A stretch of 64,000 nucleotides of DNA, taken from positions 1-64,000 of IMG/VR virus record IMGVR_UViG_3300030060_003575. The stretch is one strand, 5' to 3'. Position 1 is the stretch's first letter. Each line of letters opens with the position of its first letter. The stretch comes from a virus. The position numbers and the translations under genes were made by a program. Of this stretch, positions 1 to 11,041 are shown piece after piece. The notes below the pieces were generated by a model that saw only the letters and a program-made list of their open reading frames with translations, had not been told where the DNA came from and searched no databases.

Positions 1-1
1 C

Positions 2-721
2 GGTAACTTAACAAGCGGATACAAAAATCACGTTATGCTAGAATTAGCAAGACGTTCAGCAAATGGTTCTGAAAGCGGAGCCTTTGAACAGAATAGAATA
101 GGATTGCTTTGTCAACAATTAGATATAAGTACAAATAAACAAACCCTGCCTGTACCTGTCCCGTTCTCTGGTGTTATATCTGGTGAAGCAACTACTATTG
201 CTCTTGATGCTGGAATGGCTTCTAAGACAATTAGTTTAAGCGGTATTATATTAGACCAAGAAATAAAGAAGAAAAACGCACATAATTCAGAAGTTACTAA
301 AACATTAACAGCATTTGAGATAGGACAACTTATACATTCCTATGTTGATTCTTCTTTCTTACACGAAGACCAGAACTTATCTAAGTTAATCGTCTTGATG
401 CCTAGCCGTGTAGACACAGACTTTGATTATTATAGCGGGGTTACTTCAGATACTCCTTTACAAGAATGCCCTCTAGTGCCTTTTACTTGGGCTAATCGTG
501 ATTATGATATACCACAAACAAAATCAGGCACAAAACTATCCTTTGGTGGAACGCCTTGGCCTGATATTATAACTTCAACAGATGAAATACCCGGCATTAC
601 TGGTTTTATAAACGACTTCTCATGTTCATTTACTGGTGCAGAACTACCTGCTATTACCTTTAGTATGACATTCACACAAGCATCAACAGCAATATCAGAC
701 TTTATTAATGCAGGATTTTAG
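2..721 (+). CDS. Tail-associated protein, 5'-truncated
   Basis: The reading frame is open from the first bases of the window, so the gene probably begins upstream; the first internal ATG is at 35. About 240 residues are visible. I do not recognise the family. The beta-rich C-terminal part, with alternating hydrophobic residues and a DFSCSFTG stretch, and the position just before the giant tail proteins suggest a tail or baseplate component. It ends 8 nt before the next gene and is probably co-transcribed with it. Confidence 0.7.
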   Translation, partial: GNLTSGYKNHVMLELARRSANGSESGAFEQNRIGLLCQQLDISTNKQTLPVPVPFSGVISGEATTIALDAGMASKTISLSGIILDQEIKKKNAHNSEVTKTLTAFEIGQLIHSYVDSSFLHEDQNLSKLIVLMPSRVDTDFDYYSGVTSDTPLQECPLVPFTWANRDYDIPQTKSGTKLSFGGTPWPDIITSTDEIPGITGFINDFSCSFTGAELPAITFSMTFTQASTAISDFINAGF

Positions 722-729
722 GTGACAAT

Positions 730-3405
730 ATGCCCGGAGTTTACGTGGGGGAAACAAAGGCATTAGTTTTTCCTATGTTATGTGATGGTTATCTAAAACA
801 AACCTATGCTGATTATAACATAGCAGCCTCGGAAGTAGACACTAGAGGCGGCCCTTGGGGTTTAGAATCATTTACTTTAGAAGCCATAATAACTCCTTAT
901 GATGTAAATGGTTATGGTAGTTGGACTCCATCTGATAGAGGTAATTTAAACTCAGTAAGAACTCCACCGAGTTTAGGAGATAGTACATCTAATCCAGAAA
1001 CATATCAGAGTTATGATTATTTTACTACTAATAGATTATCACATAAGATGATGATTTATTACAATGCTAAATTTCAATTGTATCTAGAGAATCAAGCAGC
1101 GTCTAATTACAATAGACCTGCGGAATATAGATTAGTTGCAGAGTTTGCAGACGGTTCTGACAACGTAACATCTGATGTATTATTAACTGGTACTAATAGA
1201 TTAAATAACTATTCAGATTCTGCAAGTTATTATACTGGTTCATCTAGTACACTAAGACAGATTACAACAAATGCTCAGAATGCTTTACCATATAACACAT
1301 TATCTATTGATAGTACAAGTTGGGGAAATCAATTAGATGTTTTAGCAGCAACGGCCACTGGTAGTGTTAGTATTACAGGTACACCACAATCATATTTTCC
1401 TGCTCAAAATGCTACTACTTTGATAAGTGCCAATAATAATAATTTCAGTGTTGATACTTTAGCAACAGCAGGTACAGGTTCAATTAAATTTGGTGCTAAT
1501 CCAGATTCTACTACAAGTTCGGATGTAAATGAGTATATTGAAGTTGTAAGTGAAAATGGAAATACTACAACTAAATGGTATGCTGTGGCAGGTGCTATTA
1601 ATGGACAGCCTTTAGCAAGTTCTGGTTATCCAGCAGGCTCAAGGGCTTATGATAGAAAAAGCACTGCTGAAGCAAGTCTTACTGCATTTGTTGATGCTGT
1701 TACTACGGTTAGTGCTAGTTGGGCTGGAACAGTTACAGGAGGTACAGACCCATTAGATACATCAGTAGGAGCACCGTCTATTGTTGCTACTTTTGTAGCA
1801 CATATAAATAACCCTACTGGTGGTAGTCTTTCAAAGGGTTCTGCTATGCCTCTTGGTATAGGAATAAATCAAATGGCTGGTGGTGTAGCAGCAAATGTTG
1901 TAACACATAATTACATTACTATTACAACTGGTGGTGATGCTAAAAAATACCATCCTTATCCAAGTGCTTCTACTGTAGTCATTGGTACTCCTGTTAGTAG
2001 AAATGATGGTAATGAAACTATAACAGTATATCCCTTCAAAAAACAAAGCAATGCAACAAATACATTACAATCGTTAATGGCAGCCATAAATCATAGCAAT
2101 GGAAATACACAAGTTACTGCCACTCTTGGTAATGGTTCTCCCGTCAATATAGTATTAACTGTTGATGCGGCAGGTACAACAGGTAATAATTATACTGTAA
2201 CTAACACAAATATGAGTCATGTAAATGTAAGCAATTTTTCGGGTGGAGAGGCTGCTAATGAGCCTTCAACTAAGGCTATTCAATTGGTTGATAGTGATGG
2301 AACAACCACTAAATTTTTAGCGGCTCATGCAACTAAATCTAGTAATCTAACTGGTTCTACTATTACCTTTGGAAGCCCATCTGTAACTTATGTTCTTTAT
2401 CGTCTTCCTAGTGGTGGTGGTTCTAATAGGGCTAATTTTGCAGCAGCCGTTAATAGTGTAAGTGCTTTAGATATAACAGCGTCAAATGATGGTAGTGACC
2501 AGCATAAAGTTAACTTAACACAAGGAACATCAGGTGCTGCGGGAAATACTACTATTACAGAAGACCTTGGTGTTGTTACTAAAGTAGACTTTACAGGCGG
2601 TGTTACTGCTGCTACTCCTGATGAATATATACAAATAATTAGTGCCGATGGAGCAGTAACTGTTAAATTTAAAGCATCGAATTTACCATCTCAATCTACA
2701 GGTTCTACTGGTAGTGGATATACTTATTTTCAGATAGGTGCTAATACAACACAGTCTGCTTCTAATTTAATAAGTGCTATTAATGCAAGTGATTTGAATT
2801 CTAAACTAACTGCATCAAGCCCAAGTAGTAATCACGTAGTAAAAATACAAATTGCTACTGCTGGTAGTAGTCAATCAACCACAGATACATATAGCAATGT
2901 TACTACAGACAATACTTGGAGTAGCGATTCAAATCAAAAAATTATAACTGGTCTTACAACTACGAGTCTAGGTGCAGGTGAAGAAATATATAACTCATCT
3001 AATCAATTAATAGGTACAGTTGCTACTAGAGATAGTGCTACACAAATCACATTAGCAGCAAACCCTGCTGCTACAGTAGGTTCTACCCTATATGCTTCAC
3101 AACCTAGGGAAGCCCTATATTTAGAAAATATATACAAGATTTCTTGTGTGGTTGTCGGTGACGGAACTATAAAATTATTCATAAATAACCAATTAGTTAA
3201 AGAACAAAAGATAACATTTACTCCAAGATTTAAATTTGATGCAACTGATTGTTTTATTGGTCAAAACGGAACTAACAAAAATACACAGTTTTTCGGAGAA
3301 CTATATGAGATGGCTATGTATACAAGATTGGAACCTACACTTAACTATCATACTCTTAATCCGGGATACTCTGATATGATTTTTTACTATAGGTGGGATG
3401 AGTAA
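730..3405 (+). CDS. Large virion protein with repeats and LamG-like end
   Basis: An 891-residue protein. The first ~130 residues look like a distinct folded domain. The middle is Ser/Thr/Gly/Asn-rich and repeats a beta unit of the form YIQIISADG-x-T-x-KF-x-A at least three times (near residues 275, 515 and 635). The last ~110 residues resemble a laminin-G/concanavalin-A-like sandwich, including GDGTIKLFINNQLV and GELYEMAMYTR. Such folds bind glycans in many viral fibres, so a surface or tail-appendage role is likely. Its stop overlaps the next ATG (TAATG). Confidence 0.8.
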   Translation: MPGVYVGETKALVFPMLCDGYLKQTYADYNIAASEVDTRGGPWGLESFTLEAIITPYDVNGYGSWTPSDRGNLNSVRTPPSLGDSTSNPETYQSYDYFTTNRLSHKMMIYYNAKFQLYLENQAASNYNRPAEYRLVAEFADGSDNVTSDVLLTGTNRLNNYSDSASYYTGSSSTLRQITTNAQNALPYNTLSIDSTSWGNQLDVLAATATGSVSITGTPQSYFPAQNATTLISANNNNFSVDTLATAGTGSIKFGANPDSTTSSDVNEYIEVVSENGNTTTKWYAVAGAINGQPLASSGYPAGSRAYDRKSTAEASLTAFVDAVTTVSASWAGTVTGGTDPLDTSVGAPSIVATFVAHINNPTGGSLSKGSAMPLGIGINQMAGGVAANVVTHNYITITTGGDAKKYHPYPSASTVVIGTPVSRNDGNETITVYPFKKQSNATNTLQSLMAAINHSNGNTQVTATLGNGSPVNIVLTVDAAGTTGNNYTVTNTNMSHVNVSNFSGGEAANEPSTKAIQLVDSDGTTTKFLAAHATKSSNLTGSTITFGSPSVTYVLYRLPSGGGSNRANFAAAVNSVSALDITASNDGSDQHKVNLTQGTSGAAGNTTITEDLGVVTKVDFTGGVTAATPDEYIQIISADGAVTVKFKASNLPSQSTGSTGSGYTYFQIGANTTQSASNLISAINASDLNSKLTASSPSSNHVVKIQIATAGSSQSTTDTYSNVTTDNTWSSDSNQKIITGLTTTSLGAGEEIYNSSNQLIGTVATRDSATQITLAANPAATVGSTLYASQPREALYLENIYKISCVVVGDGTIKLFINNQLVKEQKITFTPRFKFDATDCFIGQNGTNKNTQFFGELYEMAMYTRLEPTLNYHTLNPGYSDMIFYYRWDE

Positions 3406-6400
3406 TGACGGAAAATTATTACTATGTTTTAAACACAGGTAAAACTCAAAGTCAGGCCTTGAATTATACATATGCTCAAAGAGGAAACCCGTTTCCAACA
3501 ATTGCTTTTTACGAAACACCAGTCAATCCTATTATAAAAAACCCAGGAATTCCTTCTAGTGGAAACTTTGCGGGTGTAAACAATGTATCTGCTAATTTCT
3601 TTGAGATTAGAAAGGCACCTTTTGATTTAAATTCTAGTGGAGTTGTTGTGAATAGTGAACCGATGATTTCAGGTAATTCAGATACAGGGTTGGTAAATAG
3701 AATACACCCGGCAGGATATTCTGATACTTCTACAGACCCTAATCATATAACCCAACACGCCTCTAATTTACAAGACACTTCATCAAATAGAATCAGATTA
3801 AAGGATTCAGTCTCAGGTACATCTGCTGTTGGTAGTGCTGGGTTAGGGATGGATTTAGAAACCTATGATTATTTTATTCTTATCAATCCTGAGATAACTG
3901 GTAATGATGGAACAGTATCAATTAGACCTCACTTTGCAAAGGTAACTAAAATAATACAGTTTGATAATCATGGGGATGGTATAGAATTCTCACCAAAATA
4001 TTCAGACTCAATACCTAAAGATACAAAATTTGAACTTTACGTTGGGCCGCATGTTAACAATACAAATGTTGTAGCAGTATCTTATGGTTTAAGAGGAAAT
4101 TCCTCCTCTTCCTCCTCGATTATATCTGATAAGTATGATGTTAGTAATGTAGTAAGTAGACCGACATGGTACTTTTATGAAGATAGATTAGATGAAAAAG
4201 ACCAATTAAACTACAATACAAAATATCAATTAACAAGTTGTAGGTTTTATAAAAACTGGACTTCGTTTGGGGGTACAGCCAGTCAAACATCAGATGGCAT
4301 ATATCATAGTACAACTACAATTAACACCACAGTATTATCTAACACGTCATATCAAGGCCACACAATATGGGCAGAAGTAAGTGGTGTTAAAAGAAACTTA
4401 GGAAACCTAGTAACTGCCCATGCTAACTCACCAACATTAGATGATATTAAGTTTGATATTCCTACTGCAACAGAAGTAACAGGAGGGGCTACTGCCCCGA
4501 CATTATATTATGGTAGAGATGTAGTACAAAGTGTATTTCTAACTGAACCTGATTTTGGTACTATTATTACAGATGTTGGGCCTAAGAATTTAGATGCTAC
4601 ATTGGTAGATAACATTAAGGAAAAAGACAGAACTAAGTATGACTATGATACTAATAGCACTTTTACTCCTGACCCTTCTGCATGGAGTATGATAGTTAGA
4701 AACGCACAAAGAAACTCAAATGATAGAATGTCAACTCATAGTAGTTGGTCTAATAATACAAACTATACACATGTTCATGCTGATTTAAATGGGCCAGTTC
4801 GACATCTTCATTACAAAGACGCACATCTAAAAAATAACGTGTTAACTTCTGTTATAGATACTTCGGTAAATTATCCTAGAAATAAGGCTACACAAGTAGC
4901 AAGAGTAAAAACACTAGACCAATCAGGAGTTCAATTCTTAAAGATGAAAGAGAGGGATAAATTTAGAATAAGAAACTCTATTTTTAGTGGGCAATTAGGA
5001 GAATATAAACTACCTTACACTGTAACAAGTAATTCAGCATCAGGATATAAGATAATACTAAACCAGATACCAGAAGGATTTGATTGTAGAAATGATTCTA
5101 TGATTAAAACAACTGACTCAATTAGAGTAGGGACTAATTACTATATTATCTCATCAATCGCTGCACCAGATACATCTGCTAGAACACAAACTCTTACTGT
5201 GAATAAGGTAAGAAGTGGGACTAGTGCTACATATTCTAGTATGACTTCTATGGAATCATTTGATAAAGCAGATGCTTATTTATTTAGTTGGAATGGGGCG
5301 TTAGTTTCTAACACACCCATAGATACAGAAGTAATATATGCATCGAATAACTTTAAGAGATTAACTATGAATGGTAATACAGTTAGTAAAGAATCAACCA
5401 CTATATACAACAATAAGTTGGTTTTATTATCTGGTGAATTTATAGGTTTAGATATTCCAATTGATTATGGTGATTCACAACATAAGTATTTAAAGTTACA
5501 AGATGCTAATAAAGAGTTTTACATACCCACAGGTACAACAGCAGTAAATAAACCATCCTTCATGCATTATGTTTCTGGTGGATATGCAGTAGATGAAGAA
5601 ATATTCTCAGGTCATGTAGAAGATAGTTTGTCTAAAAATGAAAGGGGGCTAGTCACTTATGAAATCACAGGTAGAGATAAGATGGCTAAATTGTTAAACA
5701 ATACTGTCAATAAAAATCTAAACTATTCAAATGATATAATTTACTCTTCATTAAACCCAATGTTTAATCTATCAGAAACAATCAGTATTGCTGTTAGTGG
5801 TATGTTTCTTGCCGGGGCTACAACCTTTACTAGCACAGATGCCTCTAATTTAGCAAAGTATGATTTAATTTTTAGAGTAGATATGACATTTGTGGGAGAA
5901 GTAGAGGGAGTTTCTGGTAATACAGTAACACTGCGCGATAAAGCCTTAGCAGGTAATGGTTCATCTGGCACATCAGTTAAAGCAATTAGTTTAACTAATG
6001 CCACTTCTAATAAGTTTACTCAAAGCCTGACTAAAGCACTAGCAGTTAACCCATTAGCAACTTCTAACGCTACAGATTTAGTCTCCGCAAGTGATAAGGG
6101 TCTTGTCTTTATTGATGGAGAAGAACTAACGTATGATGCCAGCAGAAACCAATCTACAGTCTCTTTGCCTTATACTTCTGCAACAGGTAAATATAGAGAA
6201 GATACTTCATTAGGTTATCATATATCTGGAGTAAAAAGTTTGAAGAGTAAAGACTCTAAGTTTGCATTCAAACTAGGTAATGAAGATACACCAACACCAA
6301 CAGAATCCAGTAAACTTATACCTTCATCTCATAATTATTATTCTATTGTAAATAAAACTGAGAAAGAAGGAGAGGCCACTACCTTAACTTTAGCACCAAC

Positions 6401-9400
6401 TATGCCAATTGTATTAGCAAGTGTTGAAACAAATTCGTCTGATACTAGATTTACCGATAGTAATTCCTATTTATATTTCTTAAACAATAATATACCAAAG
6501 GCAGGGTTCTTACATAGGTTGAGAAGTAAACATGAAGGATACAACTATACGTCTTCTGCTATTTTCAAATACCAAGATTTACAAACCTTTACACCGGGAA
6601 GTTTAACACAGACATCTACTGGTTCTATCTATAATGATTTAGGTAATATTAGTGTATCTGGTGCCGCACCATCTTATAATATTAGGCCTGATGGAGCATC
6701 ATTAGCACCTACATTAACAAATAATACCGACCCTATAGAGGGTAGTAATATAGTTGATTCAGATTACAATGCACACTATCAGGCGGTTATAGGTAACTAC
6801 TTGTATAAACTTTCAGACAATACTGCTTTAACCCCACCAAAGAATCAAGTAACAGGTCTAGTAATAGAAGAGACAGTTAATTATGGAAACGTACAAATTA
6901 ATACTTGGGGTACTGCTGGTGGTAGTGCTGCTACAACCACAGATTCAGTTAGTAAACTACAGAATAAAGATACTAGAGTTAAAAATTATGAACTAATGGC
7001 ATTGGGTGATATATATCCAGAATCTAAATTAAGACATAATCATCTAGGTTTTTCAAGTAAAAGCATGTCTACTTATGGGATGTTATTAGAATCACCCGCA
7101 CAAGAAGGTGATGCAGTAGACCACGCTAATTATGTAGGCTCAAGTAGTGAGTTATTGATGAAAGAAAGTAATTATCAAACAGGGCAGATTTCATCAAGTT
7201 CTATTAATACTGATGGGATAAAAAGGTGGGGTGTAATGCGATTAGTAGAAGCAACATATGATTGGCACTTTAATCCTGTTGATGCTGAAAATATGCCAGC
7301 CACCAGTAAAATACCAGAAATTCCAAATTTTGATTATCAAAGATTTAAAACACCAACAGAACCAGATACAAGCAATGTTACTTTCTGTGATGTAGATTAT
7401 GATGAAGGAACAATACAGTTTAAAACCTCAACAGCCGCAAGTGGTAACAATAAAAGTATTACTGTTCAACCTAATGATATGTTATACGGCGCAGCATCAG
7501 GGTTCTTAATAGCAGTCTATAAAGGCACATCAGCAGTTACATTACACGGTTCTTCGGATAGTAGTAATTGGACAAGCGGTGACTGGTTATTACTAAATGA
7601 GGGTAGTAACGCTAAAGTATATATTTTAAGACAAGAATATAAAGTGTCTACTTCTTCACCAACAACCACTCTTCATCAACTACCGGGTCTTATGCCATTT
7701 AATCTATATGCCACAACAAATGATGGGTTTGACAATCTTGCAGAAAACCCAATCAAGTTTACAAATGTAATACTAGCAAGAGAGCCAATTGACAAAGGAT
7801 ACTTTGATTATAGTATCTTAGAAGGTGATAGCAATAATATCCTAGACCCGCAAAATGTTTTCATACCACTTGTTTCTGGTGTCAAAAGAAACCACGATGA
7901 TACAGATAAAAAATATTATGCTATTTCTGCATTCCACGATACAGAACAATGGGAAAACCTAAGAGCAAATTGGAATAGTTTTACACCTCCTAATTATCAT
8001 CATACTTCTAGAGTCTTAAGCGCATTGTGTTTAGAAACATTTGATAGTGGAGCAGATGAAACTAATCAGGCAAACAAGATTCAAAATTTCCTAATGGGTA
8101 CTGGTCATTTATATGACAACTGTACTGCGGTGTTTAAGGATATTAAGAACAGTTTCTCTGGACAAAACTATGATTTGTCTGTTGTTAGTGCTCCATTAGA
8201 TTGTCCTACTAATGCTGAATATAATGCATATGATGACCACCCAGCAAACTCAGAAGTTGACCAACACGGCCCTAACATTATGATAAAGAGAAAGGGAAAA
8301 AATGCATCGTTTGTTGGTACCAGAACTAAGCAAAGAATTTTAGTAGATGAAGAAGGTAGAGAATCCCCAAGTAGGGCTTCACATCACCAAGCAAATCAAG
8401 CAGATTCTGGAGAAATGTTTAGTGCTCAAATGTTTGTTAAGCCAGGTTTTAACTTAACAGGATTATCTACAAATACACTAGGAACATTAGGAGTACAACG
8501 TAACTCTACTTCAGACGTATTGACTTTTCAAATGAATGATGCATCTACACACAATTGGTTATCATTTGCAAATAATCTAGAAGGGTATTATATTGTGAGT
8601 AATAAGACAGAGACTGGACAATTACCAAATGGTATAGAGACAACGCTTAATGAAGGGTCTCTTACTGCTTCTGATACTACTATTACATTAACTTCTACTG
8701 CTCATCTACCAAGTTCAGGAACAATTAAAATGTTAGGTAGTTTTGCATATAGTAGTAGCACTAAAACAAACGAGTGGGAAATTATAACATATACTGGTAT
8801 TAGTGGTAATAATTTAACAGGATGCACTAGAAATGCAGATGATAGAACACAAGTTTCTGGAAACCAAGTTCATACAATTACTTGGACTCATCCAAATGGG
8901 AGTGCAGTTGTTCTAATATCTGGTTCTGATAAAACGGGTGCTCCCACATATATTGGTAGAATTACAAGTCATGCTGTAAGTGCTGGAACTGATGCTGGTT
9001 CTGGTAGTGATTCAAGGTCACAGCACATCTTAAGTTTAGATAATGCAATCAATATAACTACTCATGGAACAAGTTATAGACTTATGAGAATAGCAGAAAA
9101 AACCTTTGATGAGACTCCAGACTATATTGATTTGAATACTATGTTTGATACTGGACTACAATATGATGTTGAAACTTCTAATCTATTAACTGGTGATACA
9201 GGTATTGCAAACGCATACAGTGAAAATATATACTCAATGTATATCCCTCTTGATATAGATACTGCTGATTCTGGTAATTCAAATAAGTCATTTAATTATA
9301 TAGATAGAAGAGATATTGAAAATACTATATCATTATTTACAAACGGGCAGACTTATGATTGTTATGTAACAGATGGTAATACCACAACCCATGTTCCTAT

Positions 9401-10667
9401 AACTGCTAGTATAACAGGTACTGAAAGAGTTAGGTTAAAGTATAGTGGAAAACTAACAGGTAACGGTGTAGTGTCTTTTGGAGAAACATTCACAATAGAA
9501 ACTAACACACCAGTAAAGGGTGACCCACATAGGTTGTATTTAGGAACGACTGTATCTTTGGGAACAGATGCAAGTGTCGCTATAGATAATTTATTGACTG
9601 AAAACTCATTGGAATTAGATGAAGCAGTCAAAAACTTAAACTATACAGGAAACATAGTAGCAAGTGTTAGTAACGCAACAATTACACTATCTGCTAATGC
9701 TGTCGGGTTATCGCCTAATGATTATATCTATAACCAAGATGGAAAGTTTATAGGACAAATAGCGTCAATAAGTAATGCAAATGTAGTTATAAATAGTATG
9801 GATGGAGATGGTACTTATGATATGTTCTTTGTACCTGCTGCTGAAGATGAAATAGTTACGTATTCTAAAAAACCATTTATATTAAATACAAACTTTACAG
9901 AAAGCACAGTATTCGATGCACTAAACTTCTTAGCAAACAAATCAGGTTTAGAATTTACATTAGTAAATGAAAAGATAATACTACAAGACATTAACAATTA
10001 TGATAGTAAAAGAAGATTTGTTTTAGGCTACAGTGAAGGAAATAATCTAATAGAAGTAGAAAGCAATGAAAGCCTATTCGATGCTGCTAATAGAGTAGTA
10101 GTAATAGGTGATAATGTGAAAGCAACTGTAGATATTTCTGATGAAGAAGACCCTATTGTTTTAACATATGTTGATGGAAACATCAAACATGCTACAGAAG
10201 CAAAGGTTAAAGCAGAGCAATTGTTAGAAATACACAATCAGCCTGCTAGAAAAATAGTTTTAAAAATGCAAATGAAAGGATTTGAATTGATGAAGCCAGG
10301 TGATTTAATAACTCTAAATTTGAAATCTCATAATATACCTGCTAATGAATATATTGTTTATGAAATAGGAAACGCTATGGCAGGAATAACAGAAGTGACA
10401 GTAGGTACTTATAATAAAACTATAGCAGAAAGACTTACAGAGATACATTCAAATCAAAGGAGAGAAAGTATCAATGTTTTAACAACTAATACCGTTGTAG
10501 AATTAACAACAAAGGTAGCAAGAGATTTTGCAAACATAAAAGAACAATCACTTTCATATACTATAACCACCCCTGCTGGTTCAGTCATAGGCTACTCCAC
10601 AAATATAAATTACACAAACACGTTAGGTGGAGATGAAACGGTGGAAACAACGGAGTTAGAAGTATGA
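3405..10667 (+). CDS. Giant tail hub/tip-like protein
   Basis: A 2420-residue protein starting on a TAATG overlap. The C-terminal ~300 residues resemble tail hub or baseplate proteins of the gp27/gpD/Tal type, with SLFDAANRVVVIGDN, an ELMKPGDLITLNL segment and short beta hairpins. The long middle is beta-rich and low in cysteine. By size and place it should be the central tail-tip protein, joining the tube to the fibres encoded next. The hub assignment rests on pattern resemblance only. The closing codons overlap the next start by 4 nt. Confidence 0.75.
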   Translation: MTENYYYVLNTGKTQSQALNYTYAQRGNPFPTIAFYETPVNPIIKNPGIPSSGNFAGVNNVSANFFEIRKAPFDLNSSGVVVNSEPMISGNSDTGLVNRIHPAGYSDTSTDPNHITQHASNLQDTSSNRIRLKDSVSGTSAVGSAGLGMDLETYDYFILINPEITGNDGTVSIRPHFAKVTKIIQFDNHGDGIEFSPKYSDSIPKDTKFELYVGPHVNNTNVVAVSYGLRGNSSSSSSIISDKYDVSNVVSRPTWYFYEDRLDEKDQLNYNTKYQLTSCRFYKNWTSFGGTASQTSDGIYHSTTTINTTVLSNTSYQGHTIWAEVSGVKRNLGNLVTAHANSPTLDDIKFDIPTATEVTGGATAPTLYYGRDVVQSVFLTEPDFGTIITDVGPKNLDATLVDNIKEKDRTKYDYDTNSTFTPDPSAWSMIVRNAQRNSNDRMSTHSSWSNNTNYTHVHADLNGPVRHLHYKDAHLKNNVLTSVIDTSVNYPRNKATQVARVKTLDQSGVQFLKMKERDKFRIRNSIFSGQLGEYKLPYTVTSNSASGYKIILNQIPEGFDCRNDSMIKTTDSIRVGTNYYIISSIAAPDTSARTQTLTVNKVRSGTSATYSSMTSMESFDKADAYLFSWNGALVSNTPIDTEVIYASNNFKRLTMNGNTVSKESTTIYNNKLVLLSGEFIGLDIPIDYGDSQHKYLKLQDANKEFYIPTGTTAVNKPSFMHYVSGGYAVDEEIFSGHVEDSLSKNERGLVTYEITGRDKMAKLLNNTVNKNLNYSNDIIYSSLNPMFNLSETISIAVSGMFLAGATTFTSTDASNLAKYDLIFRVDMTFVGEVEGVSGNTVTLRDKALAGNGSSGTSVKAISLTNATSNKFTQSLTKALAVNPLATSNATDLVSASDKGLVFIDGEELTYDASRNQSTVSLPYTSATGKYREDTSLGYHISGVKSLKSKDSKFAFKLGNEDTPTPTESSKLIPSSHNYYSIVNKTEKEGEATTLTLAPTMPIVLASVETNSSDTRFTDSNSYLYFLNNNIPKAGFLHRLRSKHEGYNYTSSAIFKYQDLQTFTPGSLTQTSTGSIYNDLGNISVSGAAPSYNIRPDGASLAPTLTNNTDPIEGSNIVDSDYNAHYQAVIGNYLYKLSDNTALTPPKNQVTGLVIEETVNYGNVQINTWGTAGGSAATTTDSVSKLQNKDTRVKNYELMALGDIYPESKLRHNHLGFSSKSMSTYGMLLESPAQEGDAVDHANYVGSSSELLMKESNYQTGQISSSSINTDGIKRWGVMRLVEATYDWHFNPVDAENMPATSKIPEIPNFDYQRFKTPTEPDTSNVTFCDVDYDEGTIQFKTSTAASGNNKSITVQPNDMLYGAASGFLIAVYKGTSAVTLHGSSDSSNWTSGDWLLLNEGSNAKVYILRQEYKVSTSSPTTTLHQLPGLMPFNLYATTNDGFDNLAENPIKFTNVILAREPIDKGYFDYSILEGDSNNILDPQNVFIPLVSGVKRNHDDTDKKYYAISAFHDTEQWENLRANWNSFTPPNYHHTSRVLSALCLETFDSGADETNQANKIQNFLMGTGHLYDNCTAVFKDIKNSFSGQNYDLSVVSAPLDCPTNAEYNAYDDHPANSEVDQHGPNIMIKRKGKNASFVGTRTKQRILVDEEGRESPSRASHHQANQADSGEMFSAQMFVKPGFNLTGLSTNTLGTLGVQRNSTSDVLTFQMNDASTHNWLSFANNLEGYYIVSNKTETGQLPNGIETTLNEGSLTASDTTITLTSTAHLPSSGTIKMLGSFAYSSSTKTNEWEIITYTGISGNNLTGCTRNADDRTQVSGNQVHTITWTHPNGSAVVLISGSDKTGAPTYIGRITSHAVSAGTDAGSGSDSRSQHILSLDNAINITTHGTSYRLMRIAEKTFDETPDYIDLNTMFDTGLQYDVETSNLLTGDTGIANAYSENIYSMYIPLDIDTADSGNSNKSFNYIDRRDIENTISLFTNGQTYDCYVTDGNTTTHVPITASITGTERVRLKYSGKLTGNGVVSFGETFTIETNTPVKGDPHRLYLGTTVSLGTDASVAIDNLLTENSLELDEAVKNLNYTGNIVASVSNATITLSANAVGLSPNDYIYNQDGKFIGQIASISNANVVINSMDGDGTYDMFFVPAAEDEIVTYSKKPFILNTNFTESTVFDALNFLANKSGLEFTLVNEKIILQDINNYDSKRRFVLGYSEGNNLIEVESNESLFDAANRVVVIGDNVKATVDISDEEDPIVLTYVDGNIKHATEAKVKAEQLLEIHNQPARKIVLKMQMKGFELMKPGDLITLNLKSHNIPANEYIVYEIGNAMAGITEVTVGTYNKTIAERLTEIHSNQRRESINVLTTNTVVELTTKVARDFANIKEQSLSYTITTPAGSVIGYSTNINYTNTLGGDETVETTELEV

Positions 10668-11041
10668 TAGTAGATAGTGGCAAAAAGGCAGTATTAGATT
10701 TAGCGATAGCGGCTAATCAGTTTAGATATTTAGATTTTGGAGATGGGCAGGATGATACATCTACCTCAGAAACTGTATTAAATAGAAGTATTCTTACTGC
10801 TTCCGGCTCAACCACAATCTCAGATGGTAGTTACAAAAGGCTCATATCCCCTACAAGAGTGGGTAATACTCTAATATATGAAATCACACTATCTGGTTCT
10901 GAACTGGCTTCTAATGTCATAACCGAAATAGGAGTCTTTAATAACGCAGGAACTATGTTATCCCGCGTGAACTTTAAACCCATTGGCCCCCTCGCCTCTA
11001 ATGAAACAATTAGTTTCACCTTTCGATTGGAGATGGCATAA
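10664..11041 (+). CDS. Tail-fibre adaptor-like protein
   Basis: A 125-residue protein. Its second half, ITEIGVFNNAGTMLSRVNF followed by a short beta stretch, resembles the N-terminal attachment domain of phage tail-collar/fibre proteins (P2 gpH-like), where a TEIGLF motif is common. Here that domain is a separate small gene between the hub-like protein and the giant fibre, overlapping both neighbours (4 nt before, 1 nt after). It probably attaches the fibre. Confidence 0.6.
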   Translation: MIVDSGKKAVLDLAIAANQFRYLDFGDGQDDTSTSETVLNRSILTASGSTTISDGSYKRLISPTRVGNTLIYEITLSGSELASNVITEIGVFNNAGTMLSRVNFKPIGPLASNETISFTFRLEMA